Shown here piece by piece: positions 33,886 through 43,156 of a DNA stretch of 64,000 nt. A model generated the notes under the pieces. That model ran no database searches. It had not been told where the DNA came from and worked only from the letters and a program-made list of their open reading frames with translations. The DNA is taken from contig OZ023217.1 of the NCBI GenBank assembly GCA_963995525.1, forward strand, positions 21,230,273 to 21,294,272, in the 5' to 3' direction. This DNA comes from Escarpia spicata. Lineage: Eukaryota; Annelida; Polychaeta; Sabellida; Siboglinidae. The first letter of the stretch is position 1, and every line of letters starts with the position of its first letter. The translations under genes were made by a program, and so were the position numbers.

Positions 33886-33962
33886 ATAAGCCTGGATAGA
33901 TTCTTTAACATGTAAAATAACCCATACCATCCAGTATATAACATCTGGGTTTCGCTCCACAT
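33886..33962 (-). mobile_element. 5' continuation of the CR1-like element
   Basis: On the minus strand this reads VILHVKESIQAYDI. When the Gypsy element and one ATATC copy are ignored, it runs into KVEREADCEEG, as expected for the endonuclease domain of CR1-like proteins. It ends at a TA/CA microsatellite. Confidence 0.75.
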
Positions 33963-33964
33963 GC

Positions 33965-34098
<134 letters not shown>

Positions 34099-34172
34099 TC
34101 AACAGATGCGTATATTCCGATGCAGAGTTTGTAGCTACACCAGTCGGCAGTACAGGAGAGCTGGTACCATCC

Positions 34173-34930
34173 TTGTCCTGTGTCACATCAGCACCAGTTG
34201 GCAGTACCAAAGAGCTGGTACCGTCCACGTCCGGTGACACACCTGCAATACCACCCCCAGAGCGGCACCAAGAATTATTAAAACTGGTTGCCGAGGCGGG
34301 AAAAGACGTGGTAAGACAACAATCCTCACCAACACACCTGAGCGAAACAGGATTAACATGTGGAGTGAGAAACGAAACTAAAGTTGATGGCAGAGAAGCA
34401 GACCACTTAAACGTGTACCAACACGGCTTGTCAAAGTCACAACATATCACAGAAGAAGACATATACATCAGACTTGGCGATGCCTATGACGGATTCGTTT
34501 GAAGAAGAGTCAACATTACCCATGCAATAAAATTAAATCCAACGACGGGAATATACATTCGAAACATACATGCCACAGGGGATTATGTTATTGTAAAGTT
34601 TGCTGGCAAAGCTAAACTGCATTACTACATAGAACGATCTGACAGAAGGGAAAGATGATAGTGGAGATTTCGAAGGGCGCGTTTCTTACAAAAGGGAAAT
34701 GGAAAGGCATATATATCACGGTAAATCAACATTTGCATTCAATAATGAAGACAAGTGCTGTTTTCCTCGAGAAGACATCTATATATATAATGAAACAGCC
34801 TCAACCAGAAAGTGTTTGTGGCACCGCTCATAGGCAGATGCAATTCATCTTCCCGTGCACATTCGGGAACTTAATTGGACATCCACTAGCTATACAGAAC
34901 AACGTAGATATCTTAATTGTAACAAGTATA
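34173..34930 (+). pseudogene. unidentified decayed ORF, possibly a DNA-transposase C-terminus
   Basis: The frame 34173-34502 (Pro/Ser/Thr-rich, then HITEEDIYIRLGDAYDGFV) ends at TGA. It stays open in the same frame for about 50 more codons (GIYIRNIHATGDYVIVKFAG). Neighbouring frames continue with STFAFNNEDKCCFPREDIYI and QPESVCGTAHRQMQFIFPCT. The pattern GD(Y/F)V-V-F-K plus F-F-PREDI resembles a small domain at the end of some CENP-B/pogo-like transposases in invertebrates, but I am not certain. It has at least one stop and two frameshifts. CAACTTACC words follow at 34951-35006. Confidence 0.35.
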
Positions 34931-34935
34931 TAAAT

Positions 34936-35704
34936 AAAGAACTGTGATTCAACTTACGCTACAATGTGGGTCAACTTACCTCACTCTATGGCTCAACTTA
35001 CCCCATATCATGCAAGTATACGTGCTAGTTGGGTCACTTTATTTGAATCATTTTTAAAATAAAATTTATGATCTATATACTAACCAGAAATATTATTTTG
35101 TCTAAAATGATATATGAATAATCACAGATCTTGTGAGTAAATTGGGTTTTTACGGAATTTTTTAAAATTATTACTTAAATATCAAAAAGAAAGCAAAATG
35201 GCTCAACTAACGCTGCCTTCCCCTATACCAAGCATGTGCGGCACAACGGAACTGTCTGCCAGAGGTCCCGCTAGGTGGCCTGTCTGTCACTGTCTTGCTG
35301 TAAATCCAGTGTTTGCAGTAAAATAAACAGGTGCGCTAATTGAGCAAATTACATTATGTACGAGTTATATTAACCAAATATCTTAAAGTGAAAATATGTC
35401 GATATTGTTTTGACAGGCCGTAGGTTCTGGCGAAGTCACGCAGCCTGGCGAGAGTCGGTTAAGCGAGACTAGGCACTGCCAAGTTTGTTATTATATTATC
35501 GCCCACCATTTCATGTATTGACGCATCTTTCAGTCCAGACGGTTTCTTTCTACGTTTACACTGATATCGAGATGAATCAGGAACAGTTCGCTATATAATC
35601 CAATGGTCACTCATCAGCATCAGAGAGCACAAGGAAATTACCGTCCATTGGCGACATATCCAGTTGAATTGGCCTTATTGATTATATTGGGCCCTAGCCT
35701 GGGG
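34936..35704. other. non-coding stretch with repeat fragment
   Basis: CAACTTACCTCACT and CAACTTACCCCATA direct words lie at 34971-35006. An inverted copy of the CGACTCTCGCCGGCTGCGTG family lies at 35413-35465. No gene is seen. Confidence 0.5.
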
Positions 35705-36085
35705 TTCTAGTTCTAGTTGTTTCCAGCACTCGGCAACGTTCTATTAACTGACTAGTCTGTATATATTGTGGTTACAGTGATCTTATGAGGTCTCATTCAA
35801 CTAGTCAGCCTTTTTCAGAACATTATCGCCAAGCCGACCTTTCTATGCTGGCACTGAGGGTGGTCACTGCCAGGGTGCTTGTCGTCCTCAGTGGTTCTTT
35901 TACGTCCCAAATTGAGACGGGACCGACATTAACGTGATCTCCGAGTCACGAGGGATACACAGTCCCCAATGTTGAGAGCCAGGTTTTTACACCAAATATA
36001 CCATACCTGCCCGGTTCGGGTTTCGAACTCGGGGCGCCGGCATGTCAGGCGGATGTGCTAACCACTACACTATCGCGCGCGCGGG
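35705..36085 (-). mobile_element. tRNA-derived SINE, copy 1 (full)
   Basis: Read on the minus strand from about 36085, the head is tRNA-like: ATAGTGTAGTGGTTAGCACA (A box) and GAGTTCGAAACCCGAACC (B box, about 36015-36031). A roughly 290-bp body follows with GGTCCCGTCTCAATTTGGGA and TAAAAGAACCACTGAGGACG. A second copy of the body lies at 47680-47880. The tRNA head is well preserved, but a SINE body follows, so it is not a tRNA gene. Confidence 0.82.
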
Positions 36086-36589
36086 TTTGTCAGTTACCTT
36101 TTAATGATATTGTTTTAACCAACTGAATGAGTCTAAGACTAAGTCTTAACAATTAAATATTGTACACATTTAAGTTCTAACATCTTTGTAATGAAATATA
36201 TGCATTCAAATTCTTTCAATTCTTAAATGTGTTGAACACTATATCTGGTAGTGAATTTTTTGTTTATGATCATTATGTTGTCATGTTCAGTCAATATATG
36301 TTTATTTTTTCAACACATTACAATTTATAGCAATTAAAGTAATACAGAATGTTAGAAAAAAGGGTATATGGAAGAAATATCTTATGAGAAATATCTTATG
36401 TATAATGCTAACATGTATTGTAGGAAAGAATTAATGTCTGGCTATAAACTTATAAAGTGTCACTGTTCAAAACAATGTTTCATATTGTTGAAACCATTTG
36501 AAATAATTTGTTGGGTTTTTATGGAGGTAATCTTTCCGTTAACCAGAATCAGTCACGGTTGTACTTGTTAACATAAAGTTTGCTGGCTT
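36086..36589. other. non-coding stretch upstream of the glycosyltransferase exon
   Basis: AT-rich and without recognised features. It may be an intron of the glycosyltransferase gene if its 5' untranslated exon lies upstream. Confidence 0.45.
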
Positions 36590-36726
36590 GGTTGTCTTGA
36601 ATGTGGGAACGCCATTGTATTATAGTAATTATGTTTTAACAATGTAAAATTTTAAGTGGCTTTGAACAGATGTATATATCCAGAGACATGATGCTATACA
36701 AATAAAGTTTATTATTATTATTATAT
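36590..36726 (+). mobile_element. possible non-LTR retrotransposon 3' tail
   Basis: ATGATGCTATACAAATAAAG followed by a TTATTATTATT run is a typical AATAAA plus trinucleotide tail of L2/CR1-like elements. It ends about 20 bp before the splice acceptor of the next exon. Confidence 0.4.
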
Positions 36727-36743
36727 CAATACAATGTGTTTGC

Positions 36744-36745
36744 AG
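36744..36745 (+). promoter_or_regulatory. likely splice acceptor of the glycosyltransferase coding exon
   Basis: AATGTGTTTGCAG/GACG precedes the start codon by 46 bp. The 5' exon cannot be placed from sequence. Confidence 0.5.
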
Positions 36746-36791
36746 GACGTCGGTCTGGCAAAAAAAGCCGTGAGTGGACATAGATGCAAGC

Positions 36792-37865
36792 ATGAAGCTG
36801 CGGCATCTACGAATGTTCAAGAATCAGCAATGTGTCCAGATGAGTCATGGAGCTATCATAGGCATACTGTTGGTGACAGCCTTCTATGCCTACACTTATA
36901 ACATCTATGAGTATCTCTTGACCACCCCGTTCTCATATTTCCAATACCCACTCGAGATTGATATGCCTGCTGTCGTTGACCAGGTATTGAGCAGCGGAAA
37001 GCCGAAAGTTGCACCGATAAACTCGCTGTATTACCCATATGTGTTGAACGCTGAGTCACAGTGCAAAGTCGATGGTGCAGAGGAAGACGTGTATGTCTTG
37101 TTCGTCATCAAATCCACGATCGATCACTTTGAACGGCGGGAGATGATCCGTAAGACATGGGCGATGGCGAATGTCGTTCCCGGATATGTCACAAAGCGCG
37201 TCTTCTTACTAGGGGTGTCCAAGAACCGGGATAAGACTCTTCAGCATCGCGTCGGACTCGAGTCATTGCGACACGAGGACATCGTACAGCAGTACTTCAT
37301 TGACAGTTACTACAACAACACTGTGAAGCTTATGATGGGTTTCAAATGGGCCATATCGTATTGCCACAATGCAAAGTTCCTCGCGTTTCTTGATGACGAT
37401 TATTACGTGTCACCCCACAATCTCGTCAAGTTGTTGGACAAAGTGTCCGTTTCCCAGATGCGTGATACTATAATTGGGCACATCTGGAAGACATCAATGC
37501 CGTTCCGAATTAGAGGTGATAAGTGGTATATATCACTGAAGGAGTACCCCTATCGCTACTGGCCTCCCTACCCTACTGCCGGCTCATTCTTTGTGCCCAT
37601 GGACACGGCAGAACGGCTCTACATAGCTATGCAGTATGTAAAGATGTTGCGGTTTGATGACGTCTTTGTTGGCATTGCTGCTTGGAAACTCAAAGTTAAC
37701 CTTATCGATGATCACAAACGCATCGCATTTTATCAAGTGCCTTACTCCAAGGAGGTATACCGGAATATGATAGCTGTGCACGGCTTTGAAAATGCTGAAG
37801 AACTGTATAAAGTGTGGCATGAACAGGAGGCTAACAGACGATTAAGGAACAGCTACAGTTTATGA
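36792..37865 (+). CDS. beta-1,3-glycosyltransferase, GT31 family (beta3GalT-like)
   Basis: 357 codons. Predicted Golgi type II membrane enzyme that adds a sugar, probably galactose or N-acetylglucosamine, in beta-1,3 linkage to glycans. Family signatures in order: cytoplasmic tail 1-18; signal-anchor TM at about 20-43; ERREMIRKTWA at 114-124; RVFLLG at 136-141; HEDIVQQYFIDSYYNNT at 161-177 with a possible N-glycosylation site; FLAFLDDDYYV with the metal-binding DDD at 201-203; EYPYRYWPPYPTAGSFFVP at 251-269; FDDVFVG at 288-294. The whole coding region is in one exon, as in most GT31 beta3GalT genes. The start is the ATG at 36792. An ATG at 36784 is out of frame and stops after three codons. 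A good acceptor (TGTGTTTGCAG, AG at 36744-36745) implies an upstream untranslated exon. AATAAA lies at 37909. The exact acceptor sugar cannot be told. Confidence 0.92.
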   Translation: MKLRHLRMFKNQQCVQMSHGAIIGILLVTAFYAYTYNIYEYLLTTPFSYFQYPLEIDMPAVVDQVLSSGKPKVAPINSLYYPYVLNAESQCKVDGAEEDVYVLFVIKSTIDHFERREMIRKTWAMANVVPGYVTKRVFLLGVSKNRDKTLQHRVGLESLRHEDIVQQYFIDSYYNNTVKLMMGFKWAISYCHNAKFLAFLDDDYYVSPHNLVKLLDKVSVSQMRDTIIGHIWKTSMPFRIRGDKWYISLKEYPYRYWPPYPTAGSFFVPMDTAERLYIAMQYVKMLRFDDVFVGIAAWKLKVNLIDDHKRIAFYQVPYSKEVYRNMIAVHGFENAEELYKVWHEQEANRRLRNSYSL

Positions 37866-37908
37866 CAAAATGGCAGTGAAGTTCCAGTCAGAGTGACTAG
37901 CCGCTTGA

Positions 37909-37914
37909 AATAAA
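37909..37914 (+). terminator. candidate polyadenylation signal
   Basis: AATAAA 44 bp after the glycosyltransferase stop; a second AATAAA lies near 37932. Confidence 0.6.
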
Positions 37915-38735
37915 TAATTTTTCGAACATTAAATAAAATCGCAAACGATTGTATTTTACTCTAAAAAATGTTTTCCTGCTTACTGACACTGCAGGGGCTA
38001 TATATGTACAATTGATGTAATGTAGTATAAAACAATGCAGTATGTGACTTTATTTATTGTAAGTGACTGTTTGTTTTTGTGATATCTATGCAGAGAAATG
38101 TAGAAATTTAAGAAAAGTGCAGACGTGTGAAACTGGGGAGATTTATAAGTTACAATGCCATTTTACTGCTGTCTATTTATTTAGATTTTTATTAACATTC
38201 TGGTGACGTGTTATTCCTACTGACCAGTAACTGGAGAAAAAAAAAAAATTCAAATGCATATATATGGTTGTAGTATGAACAAATAGTTGGCACCATACTC
38301 GATATTAGTGGACAGTGTGCACACAAGCGTCTAAGAATGATCTGTTTGACTGAAAAAGCAAAATGAAAAAAATAATTCACTGGAAAGATTATATTTAAGA
38401 TTCTTCTCAGAATACTTGTACTTCAGAGAAACGAATACAGTGATTCATATGAAGCGTTTCAAAACAAAACGTATTAAAAAGTCATAACCACGTGAGTTAC
38501 ACCAACTAATACTATATTTTAATTCCAACACAATTTGTCAATACCAATTTTGTCATTCTAGAAGTGCAATTTATACATTGAACATTATTGTTATGTTGTT
38601 TATTAGGAGTACCGTATGAACAGATGATTGATTTTTAAACATGTCATGTATAAACAAGCCATAATAAAATTGATTAAAGAGGCTATATTTTTCTCAGACT
38701 GGTTTGCAGAAACAAGCACAATATTTTAGCTACCC
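37915..38735. other. 3' flank of the glycosyltransferase, non-coding
   Basis: AT-rich sequence with further AATAAA-like words; no gene seen. Confidence 0.5.
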
Positions 38736-39548
38736 GGTAGTCTTGCTTAACCGACTCTCGCCCGGCTGCGTGACTTCGCCGGGAAGATAGTCTGGCTCAG
38801 AATCGCATTTTGACTGCTCACTGCCAGTTAGCATGTCTATCCCACATAATGTTTATATATTATGTATGTTTTCGATAACGAAATGAAATTACAAAACAGT
38901 GCCCAAAACAGTATTTTACAAAATAAAATGAATCTTAAACTAAATGAACACAAACAACAGTTTTTAATACTCTACGGGATTCAAACCGAGGACTCTAAAA
39001 ATAGTTGCTCTACCAACTTACCCACTAAGAACTACACGCTTTGGTTGTACTTTGGCAACTACATGTATTAGTTAGCGGTCTGACCATTGCACGCAACATC
39101 AATTGCACTTTGTTTAGTTAAATTTGTCCTCATTTGGTATTTATATCATGCGTATTCACACTTAGTCGTTTGTTTCTGCTCAACCATAAGCAAGACACCG
39201 TCAGTACGAAATTGTTGACAGCCATAAGAGCTGCCACCTAGTGAATATGCATGTGATTAAAATGCACTAATCTACAAAAAAATGTAATGTTGGTTTATTT
39301 TGTGTATGACATGTTTTAATATAAGTTTAATGTTGCATATTTGTTATAGTATAGTATTATCTGATAAAAGTGTGTCCTTATTTAATTTGTTATTTCACAG
39401 TTGGCCTGAGGGCCAATAATCGTCTCTACCCGAACCTGGGATAAAGCCCCTTACTGGTAACATTGGCAGGGACTTAATATTCCAGGCCGTAGTGAGGAGC
39501 GAAAAAATGCTGCCACCTGACGGCGCCTGGGTAATCGAGGCTACATTT
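38736..39548. repeat. dispersed repeat, CGACTCTCGCCGGCTGCGTG family, copy B
   Basis: The left block CTTAACCGACTCTCGCCCGG is followed by CTGCGTGACTTCGCCGGGAA. The right blocks are GGCCTGAGGGCCAATAATCG and GGCGCCTGGGTAATCGAGGC. Both are shared with copy A at 22071-22565. Between them sits a tRNA-like segment (38970-39042). It may be one composite element of about 0.8 kb. Confidence 0.62.
38970..39042 (-). repeat. tRNA-Lys-like SINE head or tRNA pseudogene
   Basis: Minus strand: TAAGTTGGTAGAGCAACTAT (D arm and A box), then CCTCGGTTTGAATCCCGTAG (T arm and B box). The anticodon arm and acceptor stem do not pair well, so it is not counted as a tRNA gene. Confidence 0.5.
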
Positions 39549-40033
39549 TAGCTCCTTTTGGATTTGTATAACCCGTTAGGTGGCAGTACATATTTCGCGT
39601 GAACATAATTATGTTAGATGACTCGCTACATGTCGCCACCTGTCTCGACGGAGTCCTGTAGAGGGCTCTGTAAGGTGGTAAACCAAAAGTTATCGTTTGG
39701 AGCATTACTATATGATTAGATAACATTTTACAATCATTGTAGACAGGATAACACATTGGTAAACAATCCCCATTGTATATCCAGAACAGCTACATCTGGC
39801 ATCAGATGTAATTGTTTTGATAGTAGAAATAACTGAACAGTCTCTCTTGCAGTATCGCAGCTGAATAATTTATGAACATTGGTGACCTCTTTGGGGTTCG
39901 AGTATGACGCTGTGAGATTGATGTCGTCTGCCATGTATTGAGCTGAGAAGCACACAGCGAGTAGCAAGATCATGGATGGGCACGGAAGGCTTTGACGCTG
40001 TAACTGTATAGCTTTTTGGCAGCTCTAGTCACC
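39549..40033 (+). promoter_or_regulatory. upstream region of the NPDC1-like gene
   Basis: No TATA box is clear. Two upstream ATGs near the start make very short frames: ATGTATTGA near 39932, and an 8-codon frame at 39972. The main ATG at 40034 has a good CACCATG context. Confidence 0.35.
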
Positions 40034-40100
40034 ATGTATTACATCAAGGCGTATTTGCTGCTACCCTTCTGCGCCTTATGCGTATACGCCGTCACTGACG
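40034..40100 (+). CDS. NPDC1: NPDC1-like protein, exon 1 (signal peptide)
   Basis: 67-bp coding exon. MYYIKAYLLLPFCALCVYAV is a classic signal peptide (short N-region, hydrophobic core), followed by TD and a split Gly codon. The donor is GACG/GTAAGT, phase 1. CACCATG gives a strong initiation context. It joins in phase to the six-Cys exon at 47315, which supports the model. NPDC1 (CAB-1 in nematodes) is a type I membrane protein linked to neural cells and vesicles. Confidence 0.78.
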
Positions 40101-41245
40101 GTAAGTCGAGTGTTTGTTGTTCCGTCGACATCAACATACTCACCTCTAGCCTAGGCTGTTGCCGTACTGAGTCTATGATGTAGGAAGTAGATCAAATCGC
40201 CGTGGCGTTATCGAACTCGGAGAGTCGGAGTCTTTTTAAGTACTACAATAACCATTTCTCTAAACGACCTGTGACTGTCAAACTGTCACCAAATCGTGTG
40301 ACATGTCATATGTCGGTCATGCATCCTAATTAATGTTTTTGGTGTCGAATATTAAACAAGATTCGTTCAGCTAAAGATTCCCAAGACTGCCCTTAGCCTT
40401 AGCTTAGGCTTAGCAAAAAATTCTATAGCAATCTATAAAATGTCTGTAGTATTCCATAAACATTGATGTGACCATTCAAATTATATAGATTTTCTATGCA
40501 ATTATGTAGAATATATATATGTTATGGTCATTGCAATTGCTATAGAATTAAAAAAACTTGAATTTTTTATTGCCACATCAATTTTTATAGAAATTCTACA
40601 TAAGGGATACTTTGAAACAGTACGTACCCTAGGTCTAGGATGATTCTAATTGCAGGATCCACTTAGTTTTCCAATGGTTACGTCTACTTGATGTACACAA
40701 ATATTATAATTCATAATTTCTGGTTCCACTAGTTAGTGTTTGTGGTACTTGCTATTTATTTTAAAATACTGACCGGGTAGACCAGAATTTTCCTAGGTGA
40801 TTTTTAAAGAGTTTATCAATCTAGCTTGTATAATTGATTCAGGGAGGCTATTCTATGATTCATGCACTTAGAAGGTATGTGTTGTTTCTTAAATTTAGTT
40901 TAAATTATAAATAATCTGCAATGCCATTTCAGACACTCATATTTTGTCAAGGCAGCTGTAGTTATACATCATGATAAATAGTCTTAAAATTTATTTTGTT
41001 ATCGAAGGTACAAAATACAACATTTGGTGAAATTAAAGTAGTTTGTAAGTTGTGTTTAATCCTGAGTTTTCCAACTTTGAAAAGTGTACAATTTTTTACA
41101 TTAGTTCAGTTCCATATGTATAATAATAATTATAATAAAACTAGTTTGACACCAACAAATCTGGGGCTAATCCATGGATGTTTACAAATTGGTGTGCAGA
41201 GAAAACATACACATATATATATATATAATATATATATAAAATAAA
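40101..41245 (+). other. NPDC1-like intron 1, 5' part
   Basis: Intron 1 spans 40101-47314. At about 40420-40610, ATTCTATAGCAAT faces ATTGCTATAGAAT, and CATTGATGTG faces CACATCAAT. This is an inverted-repeat arrangement that may be a small MITE. Confidence 0.5.
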
Positions 41246-41434
41246 TACAGTGGAATCTCACTATTAAGGTCACATTTGGGATTGGACAAAAATGACCTGA
41301 AAAGGGAGATGAATTAGTGGGAGTCATATCCTATACTTTACTGTATGTGGAAATGACTTGGGACTGTTCTAGGGTGACCTTAATTGCGAGGTGGCTGTAT
41401 TACTGAGGCAACCATAAAGCGAGGTTCCACTGTA
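41246..41434. mobile_element. pogo/Tigger-type MITE, copy 1
   Basis: The ends CAGTGGAATCTC and GAGGTTCCACTG are inverted and flanked by TA on both sides (41246-41247, 41433-41434), as in Tc1/mariner-pogo elements. The 185-bp body is non-coding and shared with 51773-51947. Confidence 0.8.
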
Positions 41435-42038
41435 ACGGATTGGAAAAAAGTGAAAAAAGCTAAATCATATAATATATATCTGCATAGTAAAACTATAAAA
41501 AGAAATAAAACTAAACATTAATTAAAATATGTGTGGCGACCTAGGAAAACCAGTCGGAAGTTGCCAGGCGTAATTACCCGTAAACACGTCATAAAGTTGA
41601 TTTTGTGTCATCGGGTTGATTTTAAGATTTCGCTGCGATCTTTTAGCTAACATACTTATTTATTTATAAGTTCACCAAGTAGTTTCCTGATTACCTAAGT
41701 GAAAGCTGTACTTTTTGGTGTTTTTGTAACCATGAAGTTCGTACTAGGTTGGAGGGTTTTAGAATTAAAAGCGCTCTATTTTGCGAACGCTTAAAACCTA
41801 GAACAGAAGTTCCCATGCCCATATATGACATACCGTTTGAAAGCTATTTACAGCACGCAGTTCCCTAGCAGCAGTACGCATGAATACATTGGAAGAAAAT
41901 TGAGTGCGTAGTGAAAGTTAACGGAATTTTATTTGGAAGTAGGATTGGAGTTGTTTGTGTACCGGTAGTTCGATTAATTATTAGTTTAGTTTGATGTTGC
42001 TGTAGTTTATATCTGTACATATTTCTTAACAGTTTAAC

Positions 42039-42509
42039 TTGTTATCGAACCGGATTTCATTGAAAATACAGACTACGGGACGAATTTCGTTTCGTGTTTA
42101 CGATCTTCGAAAAATCAAAGATGGCTACGCCCATAACCATGGCATGGATGGACCAAAGACGGCGAAGTCGAACGATCTTGCTCGGTGTTTCAATGCATTG
42201 GCATTGGTGAACATGCAGTATATCGCAAGTGGGGACATCCTCAACGAACTTGTGAATGACTACTTTGTGACAAACCCGATAGGCAATGATGACAATGATT
42301 CAGACTTGTCTGATTCGAGTGAGGACGACTTTGACCCGGAGCTGGCAGAGGAAGTGAACGGATCTGTCAATGGTGACAGTCAAACTGTTTATGACGACCC
42401 GAGGCACAAGATGAGAACACAAACGCCTCTCTTCAGACCCAAACAACAACAGTTCTTTTTAGAGCTAACCACGTATTCATGGAAGAGTTTGCTACCTCTT
42501 GCGTGTTGA
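42039..42509 (+). CDS. unrecognised acidic ORF inside the TIR element
   Basis: 156 codons if read from the first in-frame non-standard start. The first in-frame ATG is a short way downstream, at YAHNHGM or earlier. Visible features: a basic N-terminal third (FRVYDLRKIKDGYAHNHGMD), a mixed middle (LARCFNALALVNMQYIASGD), then an acidic Ser/Asp-rich run (NDDNDSDLSDSSEDDFDPEL). Such acidic stretches occur at the N-terminus of piggyBac-like transposases, but no catalytic domain follows. It could be a truncated transposase or a captured host exon. No function is claimed. Confidence 0.4.
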   Translation: MLSNRISLKIQTTGRISFRVYDLRKIKDGYAHNHGMDGPKTAKSNDLARCFNALALVNMQYIASGDILNELVNDYFVTNPIGNDDNDSDLSDSSEDDFDPELAEEVNGSVNGDSQTVYDDPRHKMRTQTPLFRPKQQQFFLELTTYSWKSLLPLAC

Positions 42510-42549
42510 TTAGTAATATACGTTTTTGCTAACAAACTACAACTTTTTT

Positions 42550-43065
42550 GACAGGTGCTCTCTTTAAATTATTGGAACTTTAATAGTAACTATCAGAATT
42601 TGATAATAGTTTTAGTGTTCCAAAGCTGAGATACATAGTTACATTTTCTTCACTACATTGGACATGGTGATAGCACTGGATATTTTGATATAATATTAAT
42701 ACTGCAGCAAGATTTTATTTTGACATGAATTATGATGATTCCAGACACTACAAGTACTTTTTTTCCTGCAATAATGTTTGATGGGTGCCCTCTTTAAAGT
42801 CTTGTAACTTTAAAAGTAGCCATCAGAATTTAATAATTATTTATGTAAGCTAAAGATAACAAAAACAGCTACATTTGCTTCACTGGATTGTATATGGTAA
42901 TAGCAGCAGATATTTTGTTATACCATCATGAAGTTTTGTTTTCATGTGAATAATGACTCTCGACTTTAAAACTTATTTTTCTCCTGAACTAATTTTTGAT
43001 AGGGGCCCTCTTTAAATTCTTGTAACTTTGTTTCTGGTGGGAATATTTGAATACAGTAAACTGTA
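42550..43065. repeat. three degenerate tandem repeats, about 225 bp
   Basis: Each unit has GGTGCCCTCTTTAAATTCTT, then GTAACTTT, then a TTTTGATATA/TTTTGTTATA word and a TGAATAATGA-like word. A further copy of about 170 bp lies at 62065-62205. Confidence 0.7.
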
Positions 43066-43156
43066 TTGGAAGTAAAAATAGTGTTGCTTTCCATTTCTTG
43101 AATAAAAATACATAGTTTTTTTTGTCAATGTGACTGGTTTTCCTAGACCGCCACAC

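Larger units (their letters stand above)
41531..43156 (+). mobile_element. 1.6-kb DNA transposon with 25-bp TIRs, superfamily unknown
   Basis: Terminal inverted repeats at 41531-41555 and 43132-43156 differ at two of 25 positions. They begin GTGTGGCG and share CTAGGAAAACCAGTC. The flanks are ATAT on both sides (41527-41530, 43157-43160), a possible 4-bp target duplication. The interior has an unrecognised acidic ORF (42039-42509) and three degenerate repeats of about 225 bp (42555-43060). Confidence 0.72.

Noticed and set aside
36006..36085. tRNA gene on the minus strand
   Set aside because: Good A and B boxes, but a SINE body follows directly and a second body copy exists at 47680.
38970..39042. 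tRNA-Lys gene
   Set aside because: D and T arms are recognisable but the acceptor and anticodon stems do not pair convincingly, and it sits in a dispersed repeat.
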